DNA of 64,000 bases, from assembly GCA_036925085.1 (NCBI GenBank), contig JAUPFP010000064.1, positions 124,001 to 188,000 on the forward strand. The letters run 5' to 3'. Origin of the DNA: Brachycybe producta (taxonomy: Eukaryota; Arthropoda; Diplopoda; Playtdesmida; Andrognathidae). The notes below the pieces were generated by a model. That model was not told the origin of the DNA, searched no databases, and was given only the letters and a program-made list of their open reading frames with translations. The translations under genes were made by a program, and so were the position numbers. This document shows, in pieces, positions 24,382-35,572 of this stretch. How positions within the stretch are numbered: the first letter of the stretch is position 1; each line of letters starts with the position of its first letter.

Positions 24382-24469
24382 GCTTATTGGGTTGGGAGTG
24401 ATTGACTCTTCAGTTAAGATTAAGATTTTTTTAATTTGTAAATAAATGGCCCTCTCGATTTCTAGATAT

Positions 24470-25135
24470 TTAGTCTTTCAGGAGCAAAATTTAAGAGAAA
24501 TTTAAGTGTTTTAGAAACCAGGGTGAATTAATTTAAATCAATTGATTTTTTTTCTCATTAAAAGCAACGTGATTTAATAAATCAGTTGAATGTCGTTATT
24601 TAAATCATGGTTTAAGTTTGATTTAAATAAAAAAAAATTGGCAACACGATAATATTAAAAAAAATTATTTCATAAGAGAAAAATTTACTTAAAAAAAAAT
24701 AAGAAAAAAATCTGAAAAAAAAAAAAAATTCGGAAATTTCAGAATTTTTCTTAATTTTGTTTTTAAAGTGAATTTTTTTTCTCTTATGAAATATATTTTT
24801 TTTTATAACAATGTGCTTGACAGGTGAAGAGCGATTTGTTGAAATTTTCATTGAATAAAAAAATCTATTAATTAAAATAAATTTGATTTTTTTAAATCAT
24901 GATTGTTTATCCAACCTGTTAGAAACTAGAAGGGGATGGTAGCTCAATCACTTACGAGTATTTTCATGGTGATATCTTTCAAAATAAGCTTTTTATATGT
25001 CAGTTTGAAAAAGACCCAATCAGACGATATTTTTTTTTTAATTTTTGTTTCTAAGAAGTTTATTTTGAAAGATATATATCAAACATGAAAATAATTGACT
25101 AATGAATCGTGATATCACCCAGTATACTGTAGATA
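24470..25135. mobile_element. Fold-back TTAGAAACTAGAAG element split by a hAT insertion
   Basis: The left piece (24470-24518) has TCTTTCAGGAGCAAAATT and GTGTTTTAGAAAC. It continues at 24919 with TTAGAAACTAGAAGGGG, GATATCTTTCAAAATAAGC and GTCAGTTTGAAAAAGACCC, then the inverse arm with TTATTTTGAAAGATATATAT and AACATGAAAATAATTGAC up to about 25135. Removing 24519-24918 and one TTAGAAAC restores the family order. Confidence 0.75.
24519..24918. mobile_element. hAT-like element with exact 8-base duplication, TGATTTAAATCA family, copy 2
   Basis: Ends CAGGGTGAATTAATTTAAAT and, reversed, CAGGTTGGATAAACAATCAT. It is flanked by TTAGAAAC at 24511-24518 and TTAGAAAC at 24919-24926, an exact 8-base duplication fitting the hAT preference for T at position 2 and A at position 7. 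The 400-base interior is AT-rich with TTAAATCA words and no reading frame of note. It sits inside the fold-back element listed as 24470-25135, so it is the younger insertion. Confidence 0.85.
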
Positions 25136-25439
25136 AATTAGGAATTGTTGACGTCACTAATGGTCATCTATGACCTATTTTTATATATAAAAATCTTTAA
25201 ATTTATTTAGATGCCGTTTGGTATTATTTTTTTTAAAAAAGTTTGGAAACGTCTTCAATTTTTTATAGCGTTTTTTTAATGATCTCATGTTTGGCATTCC
25301 GGCTGGAGAAACGTAAAAAACCGAAATCTTTTAATGTGCACTACGTGTCACATATGTAGTATGTTGGGGGAGGGGGGTGGGGGTGAGTGTCTCTTCTTAA
25401 ATTTAATTTTTTTAATATAGGAACGCGTTGTGTGTTGAG

Positions 25440-25800
25440 CCTCATTCGTTTCTTATAAATACGAGGGAGAGATAGAGAAAGAAAGAAAGACAGAGAGAGA
25501 GAAGAGACTCTTTGGTGTGTAAAACTCTCTCTCTTTCTTTCTTTCTTTCTCAAGTTCTTAAGCCAAGGAATTTCTCCAATAAATTACATCTGAAAAAGAT
25601 GTGTTGAAAGATGCTATTGCTTCTTCTCTCTTTCTCTCTCTCTCTCTTCTTGTAAATGGCAAAGATGATGATGATGAGCGCCATCTTTTGCTGCTCCCGT
25701 GTTTCATAATTCATAAATCGAATAAATTGCTCGACTCTAAAAGATCGTTGGGAGTTTTTTTTTTTTTTTCTTCCTTCTTTTTTTTTTTTGGTCGTTTTCA
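25440..25800. repeat. GA/CT-rich low-complexity stretch
   Basis: Alternating purine-rich (GAAAGA, GAGAGA) and pyrimidine-rich (CTTTCT, CTCTCT) runs that can pair with each other. Lysine- and arginine-rich or serine- and leucine-rich frames here are by-products. No gene is supported. Confidence 0.7.
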
Positions 25801-25920
25801 TCTTTGTATCATAATTTATATTTAAGCAATCGTTGATGTTTTTAACTGCATTCTTTATTAAAATGCCTTAATTATTTGCAGCTCGCGAATACATTTTAAA
25901 ATAGTTTAGCAAACTCATAA

Positions 25921-25980
25921 ACCGTTTTAGGCTAATAAACGCCAACCTGAATAAACGACGAACTGAAAAACTGCCAAATT
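25921..25980. repeat. Relic of the GCCAAA/GAATAA minisatellite
   Basis: TAAACGCCAACCTGAATAAA, CGACGAACTGAAAAACTGCC and an AAATT end show about three diverged 16-base units matching the array at 40461-41096. Confidence 0.6.
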
Positions 25981-26366
25981 TTTTTTTTTTTACTTTTAAG
26001 ATGTTTTCAAAATTAGAACAGTTGTCTGCGGTGGTTTGCCAGGTGAGATTCGTAGACGGTAGAGGGGGGGGGGGGGTAGGGTTGTAGAAAAAAAAACTGT
26101 CCAACTGTCAGAATGAAAGTTACAAAAAAAATAACAAGTGTTTCAAACACTAAGTGTTTCTGGTATAACGACGGCCACTGTTGCACTTGTATGAGAGGCA
26201 CATGGACTGTGTGCCTCATTACTTTCTCAACCTACTTGTGCCAGTACACTGGTCTTTTGCGGTAGATGTGCTTGCTCCATTTGACTTTGCCAAATAGGAA
26301 TGCAGTATTTCCTCTCTAATAAAAGTAGCTATGAACAGTATTTTCCCTTTTAGTAACAGTAGCTGC

Positions 26367-26635
26367 CAGGGCAGGATTAGCCATTGGGCTAAAAGGACTG
26401 CAGCCCAGGACCCCCGAATTTTGAGGGGCCTCCAAAATCTTTTTGAATATTTTTTAACGGCTGTAATTACTGATGATTACAAATGATCAAGTCTAACTCC
26501 TAATGATGTAAAAATAACTGAAGTCTTAAAAGAGAAAACCAATACAAGTAAGTAGCGTTTACGTTATTTATTGAAGGGCCCCCCATATACTGTATATATT
26601 AGCCCAGGGCCCTCATGTAGGCTGATCCGGCCCTG
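26367..26635. mobile_element. hAT-like miniature element with 8-base duplication
   Basis: Termini CAGGGCAGGATTAGCC and, reversed, CAGGGCCGGATCAGCC. Inside them a GCAGCCCAGGACCCCC word and AGCCCAGGGCCC face each other. Flanks GTAGCTGC (26359-26366) and GTAGCTGT (26636-26643) match at 7 of 8 bases. The type CAGGGCCGGATTAGCC is a common hAT terminus in animals. No coding sequence. Confidence 0.85.
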
Positions 26636-26649
26636 GTAGCTGTGAATGC

Positions 26650-27840
26650 CATGCCATGCTTTATGGATATCCATGGAGACATTAATTTGGTTTGATGATG
26701 TGGACGAAGAACTCGTCATCCAACGTTTGATGAAATATTCATTAAACATGTGTTCTTATTATTATTATTATTATTATTTTTGTTTCCATTTTTAGCATTA
26801 TTTTTCGAAATTGAATAAATTTTTAATTTTTACAGCAAAAAGCGGCTTTTTTAGTATTCTGTTCAGTATACTATTGATTCTGAAGAGCGGTTCGGTTTTA
26901 TATGCTGCAAGAATAAAATGCTGCATGTCTATTGGCCAGAAGCAATGGAGCACATCTAACGCCAACGACCTGTCAGCAGTTTGCTGTTTCTGCTTTCTTT
27001 CGCGTTCAAGGATTCACTTAATTTACAATAATGTACATCACTTCGAGGTTACAATAAAGCACTTTGAGGACATTTGAAATTTTATTGAAGGGAAGAAAAA
27101 AAAAATAGGAGAATTTCTTTGGTTGATGAAAGAAAAAGTTAAAAAAAATTTAATTTTTTTCTGCCTACTTTCTGCCATAATTTAAATAAATAGAATAGAA
27201 ATTTTTAGATCGTACTATTTCTAATTTCAGTTGCATTTTCAATTAGTTTTTTATTATTCAAGTGGGACCCTTGGCCCTAAAAGAAATATTGAAACAATAG
27301 CGAGAAAACTAAAACAATGCAGTTTGTATATACACATGCGCACTAACAGTCATACAAACAAAAAGCCTACAAATTACAATATAAATATGACCCTACTATA
27401 TACATGTATACAGTATAATATGGATCGAGAAAGGCACCTAAAAAAGAGAGAAATATTCTTAGAAACAAAAAAAAATGTTCAGTCGATATTATCGATTGCT
27501 AATTACATATTGATTGTTTCTATTTTGGTTGTTTGCTTATGCGTTTTTATGGTTTGATATCCAGACAAACACAAAGCTCGTTAACTTGTTGTCCTTTTCG
27601 ATCGTATTGATTTGTTCTACTGGAAACAACAAAAAGATTAGTTTCAATCGAAGGAAATGAAATAGTCAGTAAATATAGAAAGACAAAATGTGGAGAAAAA
27701 AAAAATTACAAAATTTAATGAAAAATGGTGAAAAAAATGGCGAAAGATACTGTAATCAGAATGTCTTTTGCACATTCATTTTACAATTTCTAGTTTTTAA
27801 CAGTTTTATCATTTTTTTTCTACTGTTGTTGGAAGTGGCA
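26650..27840. other. Gene-free AT-rich stretch
   Basis: Contains an ATT run at 26757-26777. The frame at 26811-27077 (88 residues) has a hydrophobic start and no recognisable domain; there is no supporting signal, so I do not call it a gene. Confidence 0.5.
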
Positions 27841-27851
27841 GTGAAAATTCT

Positions 27852-27983
27852 ATTTGACTACATGCTTCCAAATGAGTCGGTGCACAACTGGCTGACACAA
27901 TGTGTTTCACTGTGTGTCGTCGCTTTTGTTCCCGTTTTGTGTCAGTCAGTGTGCAGCGACTCATTTGAAAGCATGCAGTCAAA
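27852..27983. mobile_element. Palindromic miniature element
   Basis: The left arm TTTGACTACATGCTTCCAAA and TGAGTCGGTGCACAAC faces the right arm, reversed, TTTGACTGCATGCTTTCAAA and TGAGTCGCTGCACACT. The arms are about 50 bases with around 85 percent match by eye. Most of the 214-residue frame at 27688-28332 runs through this and the next element, so it is not a gene. Confidence 0.7.
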
Positions 27984-28073
27984 GTGGAACGACACACAAT
28001 GGAACACAAATGTTTCGTTTCATCATGTTTCAAAGCGTTTTGTGTGCTTCCTGTGTCCTTTCTCCACCTCATA

Positions 28074-28260
28074 CAGTAGAACATATCGATTATTGGGACC
28101 AGTTTTTTTTACTTATTCTCATGGAAATAAAAAGAAATTCTTTGCAATCGGCATTTTTCTTATTTTTCTCCACTTTTTAATGGGAGTTCGATTATATGAA
28201 CTTTTGATTATCGGAACTATGCATGTCCCGACATTAGTTCCGATAATAGACGTTCTATTG
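28074..28260. mobile_element. pogo/Tigger-like miniature element
   Basis: The left end CAGTAGAACATATCGATTAT, preceded by TA, faces a reversed right end CAATAGAACGTCTATTATCG. An internal copy of the same word, GAGTTCGATTATATGAAC, lies near 28175. Such CAGTnGAACCTCGATTATCCG ends are typical of pogo-group elements. The right flank is not TA, so that side is mutated or misjudged. Confidence 0.6.
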
Positions 28261-28670
28261 TTGATGGAAATTATGATAATTATGATAAAATTGTCATCTA
28301 GTCATAAAATGATGGGCACATTTTCCATATGAATCTGATCCAAATTGAAAGTTTCAGAATGTACTAAGGGCGAGAGGGCAGGAATTTTAAATCATGTGTG
28401 ATTTTAGGTATTTCTAAAAAAATGGATCTTAATTTGTTTTTTTTTTGCTGACAGACAGACAAAGAAACAATGGTTTAACAAATATAGTATACATATTTTT
28501 TTATCTTTTTTTGTTTTATGTTTTTTTTGACCATTTTTCACTAAAAAAAAAAGCAAGTTTAACTGATGACGTATTATCTTTTACGTTCAGAAATGAAAAG
28601 AGAATAACATTTATTTCAATGTCTATTGAGATATAAATAAATATTGATTTTGTTTCTTTTGTTTTTTTTA
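28261..28670. other. Gene-free AT-rich stretch
   Basis: No gene or paired termini recognised before the splice-like site at 28671. Confidence 0.55.
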
Positions 28671-28678
28671 CAGGTAAG
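28671..28678 (+). promoter_or_regulatory. Candidate recursive splice site (CAG|GTAAG)
   Basis: A long pyrimidine-rich run (about 28650-28669, nearly all T) leads straight into CAG followed at once by GTAAG. This joins a good 3' splice site to a good 5' splice site with no exon between, the form of ratchet points in long introns of insects and other animals. It would imply that a plus-strand intron spans this region. No transcript evidence is available and chance occurrence is possible. Confidence 0.35.
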
Positions 28679-28894
28679 CAATAATTCAAGTTGTTTATTG
28701 CCGATTGGGAGTCATTTTTCTTTTACTGTGACTTTTTGTTGGATATACAGCCACATAGCGAGAAGAAGCACAAAACAAACGTTTGTTAGAAAATTCTGTT
28801 TTTTTTTTTATCATTTTTTTCCGGTAAAATGTTTCTTGTCATGAATCTTTCAAGTTGAGAGAGAAATTATCAATTCATTGGTTTTCTTTAGATA

Positions 28895-28935
28895 TACGCA
28901 TATTTTGTTACCCTTCTAGTCTCTTATCATTTATG
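28895..28935. repeat. Short fragment of the TTAGAAACTAGAAG family
   Basis: GTTACCCTTCTAGTCTCTTA matches the inverse of the family's arm start. Only about 40 bases remain. Confidence 0.45.
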
Positions 28936-29180
28936 TCCACGCTTTTAATTCTGCGCGCTTAATCCACTTAGATGCAATCAAAGTGTCTACTGACCAAATA
29001 TACTTAACCTATTTAAGGGTGTAATTTAATCGCATTTTGTATTATATTACAAAATGGTATATTCAGCCAAAAGTAAAAAGGTTATTCTTTAAATGATGAT
29101 GATGATAATGGCTTAGGATGAGCTTAGCCCCTTGACATGGGCAATCACTGCAATCAAACAGACTATTTTATTAAATGGTA

Positions 29181-29310
29181 CTAGTAAACCCGTCGTGCAA
29201 CCTGCACGAAAGAAAAGGGACTCTTACTCAAGCAAATGCACACCCAATTTTAATTTTAATTTATGATTAACAGGTTATAATTGCTAATCATAATGCAATT
29301 ATCTCACTTT
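29181..29310 (-). mobile_element. Helitron-like 3' end, third instance
   Basis: On the minus strand a hairpin CGTGCAGGTTGCACG (29194-29208) is followed after nine bases, ACGGGTTTA, by CTAG (29181-29184) and then T. The GACGGGTT-CTAG arrangement resembles the ends at 22963 and 47821, but the rest differs. A second hairpin with ATAATTGC arms lies at about 29277-29301. The 5' end is not found; the end coordinate given is nominal. Confidence 0.55.
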
Positions 29311-30137
29311 TTTTTACTTATTTGAAAGAAAAAAGAAAACTATGGCTTTCTCTCACATCCTGTTTGAACTTAATCTATTTGACTTCTGGATGTGTGACTA
29401 ACTTTAAATTTAATGTTAAGCAACTACAAGAAACATTTAAAAATGAGTATAACATTTAGTATTTAATTTTTCTGCGCGCACACTTTTCATTGTCTAAGTG
29501 TACAATCTGTATCCAAATGCACACTAAAATATGTCCTGATACCGAGCAGTAAAAATGCATGTAAATTTTGAAGCTATTAAGTTTACATACATGGTGTCTT
29601 AACACTATATATATATGCAGTGTTTAGACGCCATAATGGTTCACCTATATGAAGCAGAGAAAAACCCAGCAATGTGCTTCTTTGTTTTTTTCTTTAATGA
29701 GGTATGGTTCTTTTTTTACGTATGATGTTGGGTTTTTTTACGTTTTTGTATGAATTTTGCAATTTTTCTAGTGTTTTTATTTAAATTATTTGGAAGTCTT
29801 AACGCTGTCAGTTTCTTGGTGCCGAAGTTACTTAAATGGCTCTAGTAACCAAACGATAATTCGAAACAACATGTAAGTTTCACGTTACTAGGATAACATA
29901 TTAAGGAATATGGAGAAATTATCTTAAAGCTGAAAGATATTCCAGAGGAACCGAAAAGATAGCCTGAAAAATGGACCTTTTTCAGATCAATGAACTTTAA
30001 CAAGGGTCAAGCAAATGAGGATAATTAAAAATTCTATAAAATAAAACTTCATTTTACAGACACAAAAAAATGGTTTGTTGTTTGTTGTGCTGGGAATCTC
30101 TGCACTAAGAGTCCAAAAGTATCAAGTTTTGGTCCCA

Positions 30138-30159
30138 TCCCGTTCCATTAAGGAACGGG
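30138..30159. repeat. Perfect short hairpin CCCGTTCC-ATTAA-GGAACGGG
   Basis: Eight-base perfect stems, extended by AT on the outside of both, lie in otherwise plain DNA. GTCCCAT words on each side are direct repeats. Function unknown; it may be a remnant of an element end. Confidence 0.5.
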
Positions 30160-30253
30160 ATTGTTTAGTCCCATTTCATCCGATTTGATGCAATGGAATT
30201 TCCTCATTGATGAGAGCCTATTTCGGTCTGTACTCTGCACCCCTGAGTCTATG

Positions 30254-30325
30254 CCACATTTCTGTAAATTGCCTAAATTTAATTGATTGTGCAGATTCTG
30301 TATATTGTCTAGTAATTTTGTAGAT
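30254..30325. repeat. Dispersed unclassified repeat, copy 3
   Basis: Has TGTAAATTGCCTAAATTTAA, TTGATTGTGCAGATTC, TATATTGTCTAGTAATTTT and TAGATT in the order seen at 4101 and 15780, but lacks the middle GTTGGTGGTTTT part. Confidence 0.5.
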
Positions 30326-31138
30326 TAACTGCTTTTTGCAAATTTATATTTAAGAGAAGATTTGATGAAAGTGTGTATGTATTGCAAATATCGAATGATG
30401 GCTGTATGTAGAAGAAACAGCAACTAACAAAAGCAGCAGCAGCCTTATAATATTCGTTGGAACACTGTAAATCAATTAAATGGGTATGTAAATGCGGGCG
30501 CAAATTGTTAGAGCCTCCTAAAAAGTGTGCACTGCTCATTAAATTTCAATTTAAATGATGCATTCCTAATGCAGTAATGAGATCACGCCGCTATATTTAT
30601 ATTATATGTATATTAATATGAAAATGTGAGAGACACACGCAGGCAGTACACTAAAGTACTGAATTCGTACATGATGGTATTAAGGCATACATGACCTAAA
30701 GGATTTCGGTCATTGACACCGTTCTGGTAATAAGCAAAGATCAGCATTAAACACAAAAGGATAAGAAGTTGTGGAACATTTTTTCTTCTTCTTCTTCTTA
30801 AAGCAAAAGCTCAACTTGAGAGAATCAAATTTAAATCTTCTTCTTTGATGTGTGTGCGCTTATGATTTTTTTATAGGTATCATTTCGTATGAAATAGAAT
30901 TTGAATTGGCATTTGCATTAATTCTTCCTTAAGAGAATTATCAACTTATGATGATGACGCCATTGATGAGCTTTTACGTGTTAGATTTAACTTTTTAAAA
31001 AAAGAACATTAAAAGTAAGGGCCGTGCGCGCTACGACACAAGTGTAGAATGTATTTATCTAACTTGCATCAGTACGGCATGGTCAGAAACAACTTGGGAG
31101 CGGTCATTCACATTTATGACACACACACACTTCTCTTT

Positions 31139-31344
31139 ACAGGCAATTAGAAATCGGGACAAACAGAAGTTGGCTCCGCCCTTTTTATGACGACCCGGCA
31201 ACTTCTAATTTGTTTTTTGTGTGATTCGACGTTGAAAAGGGCGGAGCATGTGACGTCAGACTACAAAACCAACCAATTAGAAGTTATGTTCGTCATAAAA
31301 AGGGCGGAACCAATTTCTGTTTGTCTCGATTTCTAATTGCCTGT
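31139..31344. mobile_element. Palindromic hAT-like miniature element (GGCTCCGCCC arms)
   Basis: Left end ACAGGCAATTAGAAATCGGG, then GTTGGCTCCGCCC and TTTTTATGACGA. The right end reversed gives ACAGGCAATTAGAAATCGAG, then TTGGTTCCGCCC and TTTTTATGACGA: over 55 bases of inverted repeat. The core has GACGTCAGACTAC and AACCAATTAGAAGT. No clean duplication was found in the CT-rich flanks. The frames crossing it are spurious. Confidence 0.75.
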
Positions 31345-31366
31345 CTCTTCTCTTTTCTACACTAAT

Positions 31367-31543
31367 GCCTTGTTTCCACTGGGGCGAAATTTTAAACTTT
31401 TTGAAAATTTCATCTGGTGAAAAAATAGAAGAAACGTGGTCCTCACGTATGATAGTGAATGGTCGGGAGCCACGTGCGTTCCAGTTATCACCAGTTGAAA
31501 TCTTCAAAAAGTTCATATTTTTCACTCCAGTGGAAACAAGGCC
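31367..31543. mobile_element. Palindromic miniature element, GCCTTGTTTCCACTGG arms
   Basis: Left arm GCCTTGTTTCCACTGGGGCG, AACTTTTTGAAAATTTCA, TCTGGTGA; right arm reversed GGCCTTGTTTCCACTGGAGT, GAACTTTTTGAAGATTTCA, ACTGGTGA. Arms are about 55 bases. A further partial arm (TTTGAACTGGTGAAAACC) follows at about 31577, so the unit may be larger. The 139-residue minus-strand frame across this element is a by-product. Confidence 0.75.
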
Positions 31544-31699
31544 ATTGGGGGTGAAGATTTGACCTTTTTTTGAAAATTTGAACTGGTGAAAACCCAAACC
31601 CAAGCGTTGTACACGCCTGTAATAGTCAATAGGTGGGGCCTTCTTTCGAGACCCTACATGCCCCCATCTCCATGATATCTGGTTTTTTACTACCATGTT

Positions 31700-32890
31700 C
31701 TAGACTTAAACGGGCCTTCCTCTACCCCTTTTGACCCCCCAGGTTCAAACGTATCACCTGTTTCAACTTTTGAGCAGCTCATCCTCATCCCCACTCCTAA
31801 TAACATGCCCAAACTACCTCAGACCTAGATATCTGGAGAATTCCATGTACATTTGAGAAATATACACCCGGATAATCTCTGGACCATTTTTTTTATTTAA
31901 AACACATACTGAAAATAAAAGTTAGAAGAAAAAAAATATTGTTAAAGGTTGTTTGTTTTCACTCTGTACACTGAAGATACACTTGTAAATTTAAAATGTG
32001 TCATTTTTTCTGAACTCGTTTAGAAGAAGACAAAAAAAATCAGCGACTTTTTGAAGTCTAAAGAGTGTCAGTCAAAACTAATTAGTTCGATGACACAAAT
32101 AGAAAAAAAGCAAATATATATTTTTATACAATAAAAAAATGTTTGACTGTTGAATGTCGGTTGTACGGTTCTAGAATTATTAATTTATTATTAACACCTT
32201 CTCATAAATTTGTTTACATTGTCATAGTTGATTGACTTCTGAACACTTTTAGCGAAAATAATCTTTATTATACATGAAAAACAAACGTTTCGTGTAGGAA
32301 AACAGTTTTCGATCAAAGGATTTTTGGCTTCTTCTTCTTATGCGCGTTTTTTTATTATTATTATTTACTATTTCAATTGAAGAGAGAGAGAGAGAGACGT
32401 GTAAGAAGAAAAAAAAATATTATCTACTTATAAGAAAGACAAAATATATTTTAAAAGCAGGTTTTTAATATAAAAAAAAATTTAAGAGGTTTTTTTTTAA
32501 CAAAAAAAAAAGTCAAAAGACGTTGTGTTTAGTTATTATTATTATTATCATCGCCTACCTTGTTCAGTCAAACACACATAGAAAAATACATGATATGAAT
32601 AAAACATGAGTTTAAGTCTTTTTTTTTTCTCTCTCTCTCTATCTGGTCTTCTCTTTTGTATCCTCAAATTTTTCTTTTAACATTATTATACATAGTTATC
32701 AATTTTTTTCTTATAATTTTTTTTTTAAAAAAAAGTAAACTTGTTTAAACTTTTTTTTGACGTCATAATAGGCGCAAATGAAGCTTTTGTTTTTGGTGTA
32801 TTTATCATGCAATTTATTGTTTTATGGGGTGGAAACAACAATTCTGTAGGTCACTCTCACTTAGCCTAACTTTTGTACGCTTTCTACGCT
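31700..32890. other. Gene-free AT-rich stretch
   Basis: No gene recognised; many A and T runs and a GA run near 32381-32398. Confidence 0.6.
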
Positions 32891-32895
32891 TGTAA

Positions 32896-33022
32896 GACGA
32901 CAGTTCATCTAAAACAATAACGCATAAACCAACTATCCTGACAAACAATTCACCTACGACAATAAAAGCATAAACAAAATTATCTTAAGAAGTTGTTTCA
33001 CCTAAATAATAATTCACCTAAT
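32896..33022. repeat. Degenerate tandem repeat, TTCACCTAnnACAATAA units
   Basis: The phrases AGTTCATCTAAAACAATAAC, GCATAAACCAACTATCCT, then AATTCACCTACGACAATAAA, GCATAAACAAAATTATCTT, then TTTCACCTAAATAATAATTC repeat with a period of about 48 bases. Two units and a partial third remain. Confidence 0.6.
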
Positions 33023-33029
33023 TTGACAT

Positions 33030-34605
33030 ACTACATGTATAAAGGAAGTGACAATTCTCTTTTTTTTTTTCTGAAGTAAAAGCGAAGAAAAAATCCATAA
33101 GTTTTACAGAAATATTTATTATTAAGCTTGATATATGGCTAGGGCTAGGATTTGTATGCAATTTCAAGCAAATGTTTCTCAAAATGTGACCCCCAAGAGC
33201 CAATTGTGAAGTAAAGATTCCGTTAATGAAAAACACTGGTTAGAGGGTAAAACTCTTAGTTGACAACCGATAGTAACCAGACATCTAGCCTCTATCTAAC
33301 TAGCTGTTTTGATTTTTAAAAAAAGCATATTATTGCTGTTGCTATTTAATGATGATGATCACTTCACAATTGACACTTGGTCTACACATTGAGAAATATT
33401 TGCTTGATATTTGCCTAGAAATCCGAGCCCTAAATATGACTCAGTTGCTGCTGCTGGTTACTTGATAGCACTCCAAGTCTCTGATGTTTCCTTATCAATG
33501 CTTTGCAAAGCATTAGGCGTTTTCGAATGCACCCATTGTCTGAAAAGTGTTAACAAATTTACTGTTGGAGCCACGAAAGGAAAAAAAAAGAAGAGAAGGT
33601 CAGCATACAAGAACAAGGGAAAGAAATGTTTGAAATTTTGGGTGGTGTTTGTTGTGTTTATATATAGAGAAGAGAGGGGGGGGGGGGGGAGAGACAGACA
33701 GACAAGAGACACAAGAAGGTATGTACAGTTGACATTCAGGGGGCATCATTAGTAATTGTCCCACGCACCATTTGGTAACTTGCCTCGGCTGTTTCTCTGC
33801 ACTCATTACACTTGTATTTGAAGTGGTAATGACGACAATAAATTACCTGCGTTTTCAACAGGGCTAACCTGTCACCACCACCACCAAACCAACCAAATAT
33901 TCAACAACAAAAAATAACCCAACAACAAACACACTATTTCTTCTATTTGTATTCTTTTTTTCTGAAGAATTTCTACCTGGCTCTCTCTGTCTCTTTCTTT
34001 CTCTCCTGTTTTTTTTCTTCATAAACTAAATGTCTCTAAAAAGCTCTAACAACTTAACAATCGTAATGTATTTATAAATGTTTTTTTTTAGAGAGAAAGA
34101 AAAAAATGTAAAATAGCCTCACGCAACATTGTATAAATCTCCTTCTCCTCCCCTTCTTCAACAATAACATTTGTTTTGTTTTCGTGTTTGCATAAAATTA
34201 ATGTAAAATAATTAAACAAATAAATAATTATTTGTTTTTTGTTTTGTTTTTTCGATTTTTAAAGTTATTATCCTATTATTTTTTTGTGTAGATATTATTT
34301 TATGTAGATTTTTTTTTAAAAAAAATGCCATCACAAATTTATAACTAAAACAATAATAATTGACCATTTGTATGAAGATAGTTTTTTTCTTCTTCTTGTT
34401 TGACATGAACGTAAATTTTTCGTATTTTAACTTTTCCTGATAGGTGGCGTCACTTTACGTTGCCGTTAACTTAATTTGATTTTTAGTGGAATACTATTTT
34501 TTATTTTTGTAATTTATATGTTGGGTAAAACAGCTTCTGTTTGTGTTGCAAATTCAAGAAAAGAACACTTGGTACATAAATTTTAACTTTAACCCAATGA
34601 GCATT
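33030..34605. other. Gene-free stretch with simple repeats
   Basis: A run of 14 G lies at 33676-33689. The rest is AT- and CT-rich. The 113-residue frame at 33411-33752 lacks a recognisable domain and crosses A-rich and G-run sequence, so it is not called. Confidence 0.55.
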
Positions 34606-34612
34606 TTTATAA

Positions 34613-35038
34613 GGGTGCGTTCAGACTACTGGTGCTCGTACTTGGGCATTTGTTGACTTGGCGGGCTCGTGCTCTACTTAACTCAGGGTTCAGAGTTCAG
34701 TTACTCGAGAGGCTTTGACTCGTGCGGATCCCATAAGCGACAAAGAAGTTTTGATTATATTACCAGTGCAAGTTTTATTGTGATGCACTACTCATTGCTG
34801 GATAGAAACGCCACAAGTACAGCGAGTTAACGAAACTGTGCTCGTTCCGGTCTAATGACTTGCAAGTCTTGACAAGCACCTCCCTGATGTACCGACACCA
34901 AGCGGAGCCAGACGAACCCCTTCCCCCCCCCCTGGCTTGCGTTACTCGTCCTACTTGTGAGTCCGTCCACATTACTCGGGCTTGTCGACGAACCACCTCA
35001 CTGAATCCGCGTAAGAGCACGAGTAGTCTGCACGCACC
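34613..35038. mobile_element. Terminal-inverted-repeat element, GGGTGCGTTCAGACTACTGG ends
   Basis: Left end GGGTGCGTTCAGACTACTGG then TGCTCGTAC; right end reversed GGTGCGTGCAGACTACTCG then TGCTCTTAC. The 426-base interior is richer in G, C and CpG than its surroundings. It could be a Harbinger-like element, but a 3-base duplication is not evident (TAA on the left, GTA on the right). The frames here are overlaps on opposite strands with no domain. Confidence 0.7.
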
Positions 35039-35061
35039 GTACGTTCCTAACAGCTCTGTTA

Positions 35062-35155
35062 GGGTGCGTTTAGGCTACTCGTGCTCCTACTCGAGCGTGT
35101 GCTATTGTTGACTTGTCAGGCTCAGTCTCGTGCTCTTGTCAACTGAGCCCTAAGT
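35062..35155. mobile_element. Fragment of the GGGTGCGTTYAGRCTACT element family
   Basis: GGGTGCGTTTAGGCTACTCG and the next 70 bases align to the first 80 bases of the element at 34613, ending CAACTGAGCCCTAA. It is a second, truncated copy in the same orientation, 24 bases after the first. Confidence 0.65.
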
Positions 35156-35572
35156 GTGTGTGATGGGAGAAAAACATACTTTTTGTTAAATTCACATATC
35201 GAACGAATAACACATTAAAAAATATAAACATATTTAAAAAAACAAATATCTGTCAGAAAAAAAAAAGATAAATTTAACACAAGTCGATCAGAAAACCGTT
35301 GTTTTCAATATTGCAAAACCTAAATAGAAATATCAAAGTATTGTGACGTTGCAATATGGTGCTGCCTTTTCCTTTGAGGCGGGGCTTCTTTGTGATATAA
35401 GCACACCTTACATACTCTACAAACTTTGGGTCATAGCTAATTAGGAATTTGACCTCTAAAATTTTTTTTTAACCAATTCAATCCAGCATTCTAAAACATT
35501 GCTTAAAGGAAATGCTAAGGAATTTATATAATTTAAATAACTCCATCGGTTTTAGATGTTTTTCGAACAAAT

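Noticed and set aside
27688-28332. Plus-strand frame of 214 residues
   Set aside because: It runs through a palindromic element (27852-27983) and a pogo-like element (28074-28260), starts in A-rich sequence, and has no recognisable domain.
31277-31696. Minus-strand frame of 139 residues
   Set aside because: It spans the junction of two palindromic elements. The peptide symmetry reflects the inverted DNA arms.
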